DNA of 64,000 bases from Cricetomys ansorgei (taxonomy: Eukaryota; Chordata; Mammalia; Rodentia; Nesomyidae), in the NCBI GenBank assembly GCA_026225945.1, contig JAMJFZ010000239.1:26437501-26501500 (forward strand). Direction: 5' to 3'. Positions within the stretch are counted from its first letter, which is position 1, and each line of letters starts with the position of its first letter. Of the stretch, positions 53,802-63,930 are shown piece after piece. The notes under the pieces were generated by a model. That model ran no database searches, had not been told where the DNA came from, and was given only the letters and a program-made list of their open reading frames with translations. Both the position numbers and the translations under genes were made by a program.

Positions 53802-54234
53802 CACGGGATGGGGGGGCGAGCTTGGAGTTTATGACACCCAGTTTGTTTGTTTGTTGAATTAATTATTAACATTATACAAAGAGAACAGCCAATGTGTCTC
53901 TTGGGCTGGAAGGTGACTAATTGTTTCCTTTTCATACACCAAGAAGTCACTTTCATTTATGAGGTGGATCAGCCAACACTTGTGAGGGAGATGAACCTCA
54001 AGCTCCTCAGTTTCTTCTCTTGAATGTTCACAATATTAACATAAATCATAAGTAAGTCCCTTCAGATAAATGGGGATTTAAATGAGAGCAATATTCTAGC
54101 ATACTTGACAAAGCCCCTTCTTTCCACAGTCATCACAAGCATGAGGAAATACTCTGCACAGGAGCTACCTGCCTGGTAATGTTTGTACGGTCTCCTCAAA
54201 AGGCAGCATTTTAAAAAAATTATTATTATTTTTG
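53802..54234. other. Unique sequence, no gene seen
   Basis: Nothing recognised beyond short (GTTT)n and (TTA)n runs. Confidence 0.42.
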
Positions 54235-54385
54235 TTGCTGTTGTTTTTGGAGACAAAGTTTCTCTGTTGTAACTCTGGATGTCCTGGAGCTCATTCCATA
54301 CACCAGGCTGGCCTTGAACTCACAGAGATCTGCCTGCCTCTGCCTCCCGAGTGCTGGGATTCAAGGCGTGCGTCACCCAGCAAGG
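54235..54385 (-). mobile_element. B1 SINE
   Basis: Near-consensus reverse B1 of the local variant ('tctctgttgtaactctggat'). Confidence 0.93.
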
Positions 54386-54469
54386 CTTCATTTTTAACAC
54401 ACACAGAAGGTTCCACCTTCCCCAAAGGAGACCTCACTCTTCACTGAAGGCGCTTTGGTTCATCCTCTC

Positions 54470-54540
54470 AATTATTTTATTTATGAATTTACTTAATAAT
54501 TTATTTATTTACTTATTTAATTATTTACTTATTTTTAGTT
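54470..54540. repeat. (TTTA)n-like AT-rich tract
   Basis: Degenerate ttta/ttac tetranucleotides. Confidence 0.85.
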
Positions 54541-54775
54541 AAACTGACAGGAAAGAAAAGTGAGTTAGCTCCATTCACTCACCAGGCGTGCACTCAACCC
54601 CTTCTGTATGGTTGTGTCCCCTGTGCTGGGGACCGGGATAAATATGCAATATAGATTGCATTGAAAGGTGGCCTTGCATTTGGCACACTGAGACCAAACC
54701 TCAGGGAAATAAACTAGGCAGATGTTCACAGCAGCCTCCCTTAGCCTGGGGACATATTTTATTCAGTCCTTAAAG

Positions 54776-54986
54776 CATGCTTCTCAACCTTCCTGATGCT
54801 GCGACCCTTTAATATGGTTCCTCATGTTGCGGTGACCTTCAACCATAAAATTGTTTTCGATGCTACTTCATAACTGTAATTTCGCTACTGTTATGAATCA
54901 TAACGTGAAAGTCTGCTATGCAGATGGTCTGTGAAAGGGTCGTTCGATCCCCAAGGGGGTCATGACCCACAGGTTGAGAACTGCTG
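54776..54986. mobile_element. URR1-type hAT-Charlie MITE
   Basis: Terminal inverted repeats 'cttctcaacct' (54780-54790) and 'aggttgagaactgctg' (54971-54986), with internal 'accataaaattgttttcg', 'cttcataactgtaattt' and 'gtgaaagggtcgttcg'. Flanks ccttaaag and cctgagag agree at 6 of 8 bases, fitting a hAT 8-bp duplication. Non-autonomous and rodent-specific by family knowledge. Confidence 0.88.
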
Positions 54987-55204
54987 CCTGAGAGCGTATC
55001 TGACTATACCTACCTCTGCTTGGTCTGCAAGGCCTCCAGACCAAGCTCCCTCAAGGCAGACCCTTGTATTCCAAAGCCTGGGTGTGGAATGGAAGTGAAT
55101 CCGAGTGCAGTTTACTGATTCAGGCTATGGTTGTAGCTGGGAAAAGTCAGCTCACTTAGCAGGAGAACCTAGCTCCATACCAGGCACTGCACACACCAGA
55201 AACG
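54987..55204. other. Unique sequence
   Basis: Nothing recognised. Confidence 0.4.
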
Positions 55205-55390
55205 CTGAAACACAAGTGGTTCTGATGGCTGGCGCAGACTAGTAAACTCAGCTTTCTGGAGCCTGGTGGAGTCTGATGCTTGACAACTTAGCAAGACTCT
55301 GTCTCCAAATAAAAGACAAAAATGAGAAGTCGTAGCTCAGTGGTACGGTGCTTGTCCAACATGTGCAAGACTCAGTCTGCAGGAAAACAA
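55205..55390 (+). mobile_element. B1-like remnant and ID-like element
   Basis: 'agcaagactctgtctccaaa' ends a decayed B1. 'tcgtagctcagtggtacggt' begins an ID at about 55326. Confidence 0.55.
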
Positions 55391-55435
55391 GAATCAGGGG
55401 CCAGTACTTGTGACATCTGAGTTCTAGTGGGCAGT

Positions 55436-55575
55436 TCGCTTGTACACTAACGTGTTCTAAATCCTCCCTACAGCTCCCGATTTCACGCCTATGAGTGGAT
55501 AAAGTGGGGACTGTTATTTCCACCGTGTTCCAGACTGAGGCTTAGGTAGATTGCGACTTGTCCTATGTCATTAGA
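55436..55575 (-). mobile_element. MIR
   Basis: Reverse MIR: 'cctatgagtggataaagtgg', 'ggactgttatttccaccg', 'cagactgaggcttaggtaga' and 'ttgcgacttgtcctatgtca'. Confidence 0.65.
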
Positions 55576-55649
55576 ATAGGGGAAAAGCTGTTCCACACAA
55601 GTGGGGACAGGAAGGCATAAGCCAGTTTGAGTCCCACATACAAGGTTTT

Positions 55650-55745
55650 AATTTGTTTATTATTATTAATTTGTGGTGTAGGGACTAAAACCAAAGCCCT
55701 ACATCGCTAGGCAAGGGCTACTTTGCCCACAACTCTGCACACATG
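55650..55745 (-). mobile_element. ID-like SINE
   Basis: 'ggactaaaaccaaagcccta' and 'atcgctaggcaagggctact' read as a decayed reverse ID/B4 head. Confidence 0.5.
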
Positions 55746-56490
55746 ATTTTAAAGAGGAGACCAGCAGACGCTCCAAACCCATGGGGGTAGGGAAGGTTTT
55801 TTGTTTTGTTTTTTTTTTTAAAGCAAGGTCTCACTTCTTTTATTTTCTTAAGTGGTTTGGTTTTGAAGAATTTAAATTTTGGCAATGAAGCAAGCTGTTG
55901 TCACATGAGCTGTGTCATTTGTCTTTCACCTCCCAGGGACAAACCCCTTCTCCACCCCTTACCCCCCCAAGATTGGATTTAGATAAACCTAAGGCCCTGC
56001 AGATTGCAGAACAATTGGCCTACAGGTGGGGCTAGGTAAAAGGCTGGAATTCTCAGGGGTCACCTGAGCATAGGTTTTACACATCCTCCCTCTGTTCTCC
56101 CTGGGGAGGTTTCTCTCCCACCACCCACCACCCCCGCCGCCCAGATTATCTATGGAAAGTACTGTAGAGCCTGTTTGCTGACTCCCCAACCCTCCCTCGG
56201 TCCCCACCCCTCCCACCCCCACCCATTGCACCCTGGAGAATCCCCGCTGGGCTGGTTCCCAGAATCTCTGAGCTCAAAGGCCAGGGCAGGGTGGGGTGAC
56301 TCTTACCTCCCTGCAGGGAATTCCAGCCATCCCCACCTGGACTCCCGCTCAATCCCATTCTCTTGCAATAAGGAAGCTTCAGCTCTGACTTTTACACCCT
56401 AGAGTCCTGGTCTCCAGTTCCACTCTGCCCCAAAGGCACCAAAGCACAGCCTCCATATTTTCTTTCTCCTTTCTTAATTTTTTTTTCTTT
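55746..56490. other. Unique, GC-rich block
   Basis: 55990-56400 is C-rich, with 'ccacccaccacccccgccgc', 'aaaggctggaattctcagg' and two 'ccctgcag'-type sites. No exon or TATA-associated start could be supported. CpG is not enriched. Confidence 0.42.
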
Positions 56491-56494
56491 CTTC

Positions 56495-56615
56495 TTTTTT
56501 GCTTTTTGAGACAAGGTTTCTCTATGTAACAGCCCTGGCAACCCAGGAACTCTCTTTATAAACCAGGCTGGCCTCGAACTCACTGAGATCTGCCTGCCTC
56601 TGCCTCCTGAGCCCA
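56495..56615 (-). mobile_element. B1 SINE, truncated
   Basis: Reverse B1 missing its first about 30 bases ('gacaaggtttctctatgtaa', 'tggcctcgaactcactgaga'). Confidence 0.85.
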
Positions 56616-56869
56616 ACTGCCCTGAAAAATTTCCCTTCTGACTTTAGAGCCCTATGTGCAGCTCCAACTATCAAGACAAATTGTCATCATTACCTTCCTT
56701 CTCTTCTTCCTCTTCACACAGCAGAGTTCAAGACGCTATGGCTGCTGCCTCAGAGGGCCTCTCACGCTGTGACGTGTCTCGCTTTCCTTTAACTCCAATG
56801 ACTCAAGACAAAAGGCATTTCCTGAGAGCTTTTTTCTTCCCTGATTTTATTTTTTCATTAAAAAACTGT

Positions 56870-57000
56870 TCTTTCCCGGGCGTGGCGGTACACATCTGTA
56901 ATCCCAGCATTTGGGAGATGGAGGAAAGCAGAGAGTTCAAGACCAGCCTGGGATCCACAGCAAGATCCTACCTCCAAAGACAAACTAACAAACAAAAGAG
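56870..57000 (+). mobile_element. Old B1 SINE
   Basis: 'cccgggcgtggcggtacaca' start with the 7SL-like cgtggcgg retained. Confidence 0.75.
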
Positions 57001-57144
57001 TTTCTGTTTGAGCTTGGCCATTGCATAGTCCTTGGGAAATGGCAGGCAAGGTTGTGCGCTCCTGGGGCTTCTGTCCTTGAGTGAGGGAGAAAAGACAGAG
57101 AAAAATCTTCATAAACACATGACTAGAAGGATTTCAGGTGAAGG

Positions 57145-57435
57145 CTGGAGAGATGGCTCAAATGGTAAAAGCACTTGCCACGCAAGCCTGGCGACCTGAG
57201 ATGATCTCTGGAACTCACATTAAATGCAGGATACAGTATCTGTGATTCCAGTGGGCAAGATGGCAGACAAGAGAATCATCTGGAATCTCGACGGCCAGCT
57301 TGCCTGTAATACACAATACAGCAAGAGGGAGGAAACAAGGAAGAAGGCAAGATTTGACTCCTGACTGTAATCTCCAGGAATAGCCAGTGGCACATGCGTG
57401 CACACCTGCACACACACACACACACACACATGTAA
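57145..57435 (+). mobile_element. B4/B3-type composite SINE with (CA)n
   Basis: 'gctggagagatggctcaaat' head, 'tgtgattccagtgggcaaga' body and CA tail at 57408-57430. Confidence 0.68.
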
Positions 57436-57539
57436 AAGAATAAAAAATAATTTCAGACGATAGTTGCTGGGGAGAACATGTAAAGTGGGAGCAGCCACTG
57501 TTGGGAGGTCAGGGTCTTGGATTTCCCCAGCAACGAAAG

Positions 57540-57685
57540 ACTTTTTGAGACAAGGGCTCACTATGTAGCCCTGACTGGCCTGGAACTCACTATGTAGACC
57601 AGGTTAGCCTCAAAGTCACAATGGTCAACCCTCCACCCCTACCCTGTGCTGGGATTAAAGTTGTGTGCTACCACTCCCAGCTGAG
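57540..57685 (-). mobile_element. B1 SINE
   Basis: Reverse B1 ('ttgagacaagggctcactat', 'tgctgggattaaagttgtgt'). Confidence 0.85.
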
Positions 57686-58040
57686 GTAGGCCTTTCTGAA
57701 GAAGAGGCATGGGACTGAGGCTTAAATGCCATAAAGTGTCCTGTACAGAGGTCTGGAAAGAGGATGTCAGTTTGGAAGCACAGGCTAGGAAAGACCTGAA
57801 GATGAGAGTAGAAGGGGAGGCGTGAGGGGCCCGGAAAGCATATTGGAAGGATGATAAGAGAGGCCTCACACGGAGGCTGTGGGCAGCTCTGGGAGAGAGT
57901 GAAGAGGGCTGGAGATCTTCTGCTGGTTGTTTCGTAAACCAGCTTATATAAAGCACACAGTGTCGAGCGTCGGGGACCTGCTCTGGCAGAGTCCAGAGGT
58001 ACAAAGCCACAGGTAAGTTTTAAACCAGGAGGATCACAGA
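57686..58040. other. Unique purine-rich sequence
   Basis: Open frames of 123-154 codons on the minus strand cross into the neighbouring SINEs and have no motif. Confidence 0.42.
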
Positions 58041-58350
58041 GTTTGTCCAAAAGCCATCTGTGGTGGCACACACAACTGCAATCCCAGCAGCAAGTGGGAA
58101 ACTGAGGCAGGAGAATCACCAGTTAGACCAGTCTGGCTACAGAGTGACACCTCGTCTTCAAAAACCCAAACCAAAAAGATCTTAAATGCTGTGGTCGCAG
58201 AACGGAGTAGCGCACACCTTTGATCCTAGAGATCGGCAGGCAGAGTCAGGCAGATCTCTGTGAGTTTGAGACCAATCTGGTCTATGTAGTGAGTTCCAGG
58301 ACAGTCAAGGCAAAATAGGGAGACCCTGCTCAAAATAAATAAGTAAATAA
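58041..58350 (+). mobile_element. Two forward B1s
   Basis: Old copy 58041-58170 and a second at 58190-58350 ('gagtagcgcacacctttgat'). Confidence 0.75.
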
Positions 58351-58499
58351 ATGCATCCACAAATGCTGTCCTTAGATACAGAAGAAAATGAGTCGATGCT
58401 GCCTCCTCTTCTGTATACTTCCTCTTTCTATAAAAGGGTTTTTTCAATTTCTCAAAAAATGTCTCCGTCCAAAAGGAAAAAAAAAAAAAAAGGCTAATC

Positions 58500-59265
58500 T
58501 ACTCTTGCAACCAGGTTCCCCAGAGGCAAAGGGCTGAGGACCTTCTTCCCCGGGGCAGCGCACACGTGCTTCATGAGCAGTGTTCTGTTTTGTCTTAAAT
58601 GCTCTCAATCTCGTGCTCAGACCACTATAACCCTCTTTGTCCCCACGGCTTCCTGTTCCGAGAGCTACTTTGTGGCTTAGAACCTAGCTCCTTTGAAATT
58701 CGAATGGACTCCAAAACAAATAATCAATATTCAAGGATCTCCCAGGAACTGGGGGCTCTTGGCTCTCCCGGAAAGGGAAGTGATTTTGACCCTTGTGGGC
58801 TCTGGTTCCCTGACCTCATTGTGCAGAGTCCCTCGGGGGTGGGGGTGGGGAGCTCTGTTTAAAGTGCAAATTGGGTCCCGGAACGTGTGAGGCTGAGCCA
58901 GATGATTTTTTTTTCCCCCAAGTCTAACTCAAGGACAACTCTGGTTGTCCATATTTGGAATGGCAAGATGCTAAACGAGATTCTCCAAACCTGGCAGGAC
59001 AGTTTTCCTAACCAGGCAAAACTAAAATCAAAACGGGTCCCTCTCTGCAGAAGCTGTAGCTGTCAGATCTCTGGGCTCTGCAGGGAGCAGCCTGAACTAA
59101 ACTTTAAATAATTGGTCAACTCCCTGAATTCTCTGAGAAGCAGCATGAGATCACTGCTCACAGGGATTTGACACAGTTCGTAGTTGACACATGAACGGAG
59201 AATGGTTCAGAATCTTTAAACCATTAGGCATATGATGGTGTGTATAACAGCCCAACATTCCTCCC
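58500..59265. other. Unique block with CArG box and palindrome
   Basis: Repeat-free. ccatatttgg at 58949-58958 is a canonical CC(A/T)6GG CArG box, the SRF-binding consensus. It abuts the hairpin ggacaac-tctg-gttgtcc (58933-58950). A G-rich run (58830-58850) lies 80 bp upstream. Regulatory function is inferred from motif only. Confidence 0.48.
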
Positions 59266-59379
59266 TTGTTCCTCAGGGCAATGGGCTGCATTATACATTG
59301 GGTGAGATCTAGCTGTTCAGAGCCTCGTTGGTACAGATACTGTTTAACCTGCCTCTCCCAAGAGCACAGAGAAGATTTC

Positions 59380-59406
59380 GGGGGTGGGGGTGGGGGGGTT
59401 GGGGGG
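59380..59406 (+). other. G-quadruplex motif
   Basis: Four G-runs of 5, 5, 7 and 6 separated by t, t and tt. This satisfies the strict G3+N1-7 pattern with very short loops. Confidence 0.8.
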
Positions 59407-59559
59407 TGTATTATAGCAGCCCCTCCACATACCTCCAGCTCTTGTAGGAGTAGCTTAATCTGGCTGTCTAGGTTACCATCACATACTCTCTCTGAGATCT
59501 GTTCCTTTACTTGCTTGGGTTTTGTTTGTTTTGTTTTTGTTTTTTAAGTTCTGTTTGTT

Positions 59560-59905
59560 TGTTGTCATGAATCCCAAGTGGCCTTCATCTTGCTGTGTAT
59601 CTAGGGTAGCCTTGAACTCCTCCAGACTGCCCTGTCTTTACCCCCTGAGTGTATACTCCAACCGGACTTCATAAGCCTGGGAGTATTTTGGGATTGAAGC
59701 CAGGGCTGCAGTTTCACTCATGGTAGGCAAGTACTCTACCAACTGAGCTGATTCTTGAGCCCTTATTTGTTTGCAGTCTGTTTAGTCTTGTTTCAGAAAA
59801 GGTCTCATTTGTCCTAGAATGTGCTGTGACTTTGACCTCCTGATCCTTCAGTTTCTACCTCTTAGGAAGTGCTGGGATTACAGGCACATGCCACCAAGCC
59901 CAGCT
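59560..59905 (-). mobile_element. B4-type SINE and old B1
   Basis: B1 part (59565-59650), ID part (59690-59760, 'gcaagtactctaccaactga') and a further B1 at 59775-59905 ('gtgctgggattacaggcaca'). Confidence 0.68.
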
Positions 59906-59999
59906 TGAGATTATTTCTTCCATGTGGTATTATGAAACTTACAGGGCTTTGCCACCAAGGGAGGAGCGAGGCCAAGGTCCAGCATGTAGAAATAGAGTG

Positions 60000-60160
60000 T
60001 GACATATAAGACACATGTGCCATGTATATATGGAGGTCAGAGGACGACTTGCAGTAGTTGGTTCTCTCCTTTCGCCATGTGGGTCCTGGGAATCGAACTC
60101 GGGCCATCAGACTTGGTGTTAGGACCCGTTACAGGCAGAACCATCTCACTGGCCCTACAG
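60000..60160 (-). mobile_element. B3 SINE
   Basis: Reverse B3 ('ggaggtcagaggacgacttg', 'ggaatcgaactcgggccatc', 'accatctcactggccc'). Confidence 0.88.
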
Positions 60161-60164
60161 TACT

Positions 60165-60290
60165 GTTTTATACTCTTTTTGAGTAAAGAGTCTCATATAG
60201 TCTAGGCTAGCCTTGAACTGGTGATGTCTTGCCCCTGCCTCCTGATGTGAGGGTTACAGGCATGCACCCCTTCCATGGGTTTGGAGGTGG
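60165..60290 (-). mobile_element. Old B1 SINE
   Basis: 'gagtctcatatagtctaggc' and 'gggttacaggcatgcaccc'. Confidence 0.65.
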
Positions 60291-60469
60291 CATGTAATAG
60301 CAGAGCAACTTCCTGCATTCCATGTTTACCTACCCCTGACTCCAGGCAGTCTCTCTGCTGCCCAGGCTGACTCCCAACTGCTGGGCTTAAGTTTTCCCTT
60401 TACCTTAGCCTTTTAAACATCTGAAACTACACAGATAAGACATTAGGCCAATCTTGTACCCACTTTTTT

Positions 60470-60655
60470 TTTTTTTGTCTTGTTCTCGGTGCTGGGAATC
60501 GAACCCCGGAGTGCACAAATGGTAGGCAAACACTCTACCCCTGAACCACAGTCCTCTTCTACTCCTTTGTGTACTTAGGCTGGCCTGAACTTGAGAGCTC
60601 CTGGTCAGATTCCTAAGTAGCTGGACCTCCAGGTGTGCAAACACCTTGCTCAGCT
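60470..60655 (-). mobile_element. B4-type SINE (ID plus B1)
   Basis: Reverse ID ('gctgggaatcgaaccccgga', 'caaacactctacccctgaac') plus B1 ('gtacttaggctggcctgaac'). Confidence 0.7.
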
Positions 60656-60894
60656 GCCTCCCTGTGTTGTGAGAACACTAAGAATCCTTGCTGGGTGTCT
60701 CTGATATTTACTCCATGAGGAAACTGCCTAAGGACACAGCTCTCAGAACCTAGCTGATCATGAAGCAATGCATAGCTGTACATCAGAATTTACTGAATTA
60801 ACATCTGTTTCAAAAGTCTGGCCTTGTTGTAGACTCATCAATGGGCTCAAAATTTCCAACATGCTCTGCTGAAAAAATTCCAAAGAGTGTTGTC
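60656..60894. other. Unique sequence
   Basis: Nothing recognised. Confidence 0.4.
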
Positions 60895-61180
60895 TACTCT
60901 CAGCATTTGGGGGGCAGAAGGTGGTGAACGGAGAACGCTGAGTCTGATGCTAACCCGGGAGATATATATAACCAAACTCTCTCTCAAAGAAGGGACTGGG
61001 GGCTTCATTGCTTTTGCAGAGGACCCAAGTTCAGTTCTTAGCACCCACATGGTAGCTCACAAGTATCTGTAACTCCAGTTCCAGGGGATCCAATGTCTTC
61101 TTCTGGCCCCCTTGGGTATTGCTCACACAAAGAGCACATACGTAAATGGAGGCAAACACTCATACACATAAAACTTTTAT
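60895..61180 (+). mobile_element. B1-like remnant and B2 SINE
   Basis: A decayed B1 (60895-60985) runs into a B2 whose head is truncated ('gcagaggacccaagttcagt', 'gtatctgtaactccagttcc'). Confidence 0.72.
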
Positions 61181-61284
61181 AAAATTCTATTGTATTGTCA
61201 GTATGCTAGACTTTGCCAAGCATTGACATTTGTAGCACATTTTAACATCAAATGGGAATTATCTATGTATTACCTAAGTTACAT

Positions 61285-61440
61285 ACACTATCCATGCCGT
61301 ACCTACCTACAGTCCTAACACTTGGAAGGGGCAAGGGAGAAGGGGGAAGGGGAAAGGGGGAAGATCAGGACTCCGAGGTCCCTCTCAACTACGCAGTAAG
61401 TTTAAACCTACCTGAGTTACCTTGTACCAAAATAAGAATA
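61285..61440 (+). mobile_element. Old B1 with purine insert
   Basis: 'cagtcctaacacttggaagg', interrupted by an aggggaaagggg run at 61325-61365. Confidence 0.55.
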
Positions 61441-61509
61441 TATCAAATATAATTTAAATACCCAGAAATAGCAATGATTAACATTTTAGTTATAATTATC
61501 CATATTCTT

Positions 61510-61722
61510 AAGATTTATTTTATTTTTAATCATAGGTATATGTTCATGTCTTTACATGGGCATTGCACATGAGTCCAGTTGCCCATGGATGCCATCAGAT
61601 CTGGGTACTGGAGTTAGAGGCAGTTATGAGCCACCTAAAGTGTGTGCTGGGAACTGAACTTGGATCCTCAGGAAGACCAGTACACACTCTTAAACACTGA
61701 GCCAGCTCTCCAGTTCCTGTCC
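61510..61722 (-). mobile_element. B2/B3 SINE
   Basis: Reverse copy ('gggaactgaacttggatcct', 'aaacactgagccagctctcc'). Confidence 0.85.
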
Positions 61723-61764
61723 ATGTGTTTTAAAGGGGATGTGTATATTATATTCTCCCAACCC

Positions 61765-61791
61765 GTGTGTGTGCGTGTGTGTGTGTGTGTG

Positions 61792-61831
<40 letters not shown>

Positions 61832-61838
61832 TGTGTTT
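61765..61838 (+). repeat. (GT)n microsatellite, interrupted
   Basis: GT tract broken by gc and at steps. Confidence 0.93.
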
Positions 61839-61889
61839 GTAGCATTATGCGCATTTCTTCACACTCTACCACACTGTCTTGTCACTGTT

Positions 61890-62085
61890 GGTTTTATTTA
61901 TTTAATTAGTTTTATGTATTTATTTATTTATTTGTATAATTTATTTCATTTTATTTAATGTACATTCCCTGACACTGGAGTCACAGACAGTTGTGAGCTG
62001 TCACGGGGGTGCTGGGAATTGAACCCAGGACCTCTAGAAGAGCAGGCAGTGCTCTTAACCACTGAGACATCTCTCCAGCCTCAAT
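61890..62085 (-). mobile_element. B2/B3 SINE
   Basis: Reverse copy with an expanded (ATTT)n tail on the left, 'gggaattgaacccaggacct' and 'ccactgagacatctctccag'. Confidence 0.9.
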
Positions 62086-62089
62086 TAGT

Positions 62090-62215
62090 TTCATTTTGGG
62101 GACAATCTCGTACATCTCGGGCTGGCCTCAAATTCCCTATGTAGATGAGGATGAGGTTGGACTTCTGATCCTCCTGCCTCATCTCTGTGAGTGCTGGGGT
62201 GACAAGGGTCCAACC
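62090..62215 (-). mobile_element. Old B1 SINE
   Basis: 'gggctggcctcaaattccct' and 'tgtgagtgctggggtgac'. Confidence 0.68.
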
Positions 62216-62252
62216 CTCTTCTTTCTGTAGCACAACCCTCAGAACAACCCTC

Positions 62253-62465
62253 AGGGCTGGGGCTGCGTCTCAGTCGGTAAGGCCCTTGCCTGGCACGCAG
62301 GAAGCCCTGGTTATGATCTCAGCAGGCCATGAACACATTGCACAGCAGGTACCCTGAGGTCCTAGTTCTCCGGAAGTAGAGACAGGAAGGTCCCTCTTCA
62401 GCTACTTAGTGAGTCTGGCCAGCCTGGGCTACATGAGATCCCATCCCTTCAAACAAACAAACAAA
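62253..62465 (+). mobile_element. B4-type SINE (ID plus B1)
   Basis: Complete composite: ID 'gggctggggctgcgtctcag', 'cccttgcctggcacgcagga', then B1 body and (CAAA)n tail. Confidence 0.78.
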
Positions 62466-62889
62466 GGAACGAACCAGCGAACAAGACAAAACAACTGGAG
62501 GCAGCATTAAGGGCGGACAGCTGTTGAAAGTTGGCTGACCCGTCGATGGACAGGAAATCGTCTCTGAGGACGTTCTCTTCCTGCAGGTCAGGTTCTCTGC
62601 GGACGTCTCTGAAATCTGATCTGATGATTTTGATTTGATTATTCAGAAGCTTCCGGGACTTGCAATAACTTGTGATTTTGCTGAAGAGAGAACGGGCAGG
62701 AGGCGCAGGCTGTCCAGGGTCAGGGTTCCGGCCCTGCCCCACCCCAATTCTGCCATATCACCTCTGCCACCATTTAGAGAGGACAAGAATCCAGATCTTT
62801 TGACTCTGGTTCCAAGTTCTTTCTTCTATGGCTCTCAAAAAAAGATTAGAAGTTTCAAAGCCTTTTGTTATCTTGTCTGATTCCTAGAC
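62466..62889. other. Unique sequence, no gene seen
   Basis: Repeat-free apart from the A-rich SINE tail at its left end. A 97-codon minus-strand frame starts in this block (62742-62449) but ends in SINE tail. Confidence 0.42.
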
Positions 62890-63010
62890 AACCTAGACAC
62901 AGTGGGCACTATTATTATTCGCCCTTTACAGATTAGGAAAGAGGTTCAGAGAGGTTAAGTAATTTGCTGAAGGTCACCCAGCAGACAAGTGACAAAGACA
63001 CCCCTGAAAA
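62890..63010 (-). mobile_element. MIR
   Basis: One of the clearest MIRs here: 'actattattattcgcccttt', 'acagattaggaaagaggttc', 'agagaggttaagtaattt' and 'gaaggtcacccagcagac'. Confidence 0.82.
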
Positions 63011-63254
63011 TCAAATAAATGCTCTCTTCTCTTTACCATAACACAATAATGTTGGACAAAACCCCATCAATGTATCATCAAACATCGCAGGACAACAAGA
63101 GAGAGCAGAAGGAGGGCAGAAGTCATTGATGTATGTAAAAGTATTCCATACAGAAACATGTTTAGAAGTTCAATAAAAAACACTTGATGAAAGTATGTGT
63201 AAGTCCTTAGAGAACATTCTCCCCTCTCTTTTTTCTTCTCTCTCTCCCTTTCTC

Positions 63255-63263
63255 TCTTGTGTG

Positions 63264-63313
<50 letters not shown>

Positions 63314-63345
63314 GTGTATGTGGTGTGTGTGTGTGTGGGTGTTGC
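63255..63345 (+). repeat. (TA)n/(TG)n microsatellite
   Basis: tatatata followed by a TG tract with 'gtatgtggtgtatgtggtg' interruptions. Open frames across it on either strand are artefacts. Confidence 0.92.
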
Positions 63346-63364
63346 ACTCATATTAGCATTGTGG

Positions 63365-63570
63365 CAAAACTCCAGGCTCTGGTGGCAAACTAGGTATGTT
63401 TCAGCTCAGTCACCTACAATGTACTTGACCTTGGCAATGACCCCCCTCCCAATAATCCTGCTCCCTAAATGGGAATGATAACCCCCCTCCTGTGCTTCTC
63501 AAAACCATCAAGATGATGAAACAATATTTAAAGTGCTTTGCTCAGTAGCAGCACAGTAGAAGTCCCAGGC
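63365..63570 (+). mobile_element. MIR
   Basis: Nearly full MIR forward: 'tccaggctctggtggcaaac', 'acttgaccttggcaatgacc', 'ccctaaatgggaatgataac' and 'atttaaagtgctttgctcag'. Confidence 0.75.
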
Positions 63571-63829
63571 GTCACCCCAGTATCCGTGTCTGTGGGAATC
63601 CCATGATTTGTCAACAGAAAACATGAGGACGGGATCGTTTCTAAGTAGCTTGAAGGTGTGTGACCGACGTGAATGTCCGAGGTACTGCGAAGGAAGGAGA
63701 AAGGTTGGAAGAAACAGCAGAGAAGACTGAATGCCTGACCTTGCCTTTGCCACAGGTATAACCAAGGAAAGAAAACAGTTATCAGAGCCACGAGGAAAAT
63801 AAGTACAGACAGACAGCTCTTCAGATACT
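63571..63829. other. Unique sequence
   Basis: Nothing recognised. A 143-codon minus-strand frame spans this block and the neighbouring MIR and ID, without a motif. Confidence 0.4.
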
Positions 63830-63930
63830 GAAAGGGTTGGGGTGCAGCTCAGTTGGTGCTCTTGTGTAACACTGCCTGAGGTCCGGGGTCCAATCCCATC
63901 ACACAAATAAATTAACATATGAAACAAACA
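63830..63930 (+). mobile_element. ID-like SINE
   Basis: 'gttggggtgcagctcagttg', 'ggtccggggtccaatcccat' and an (ACAAA)n tail. Confidence 0.68.
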
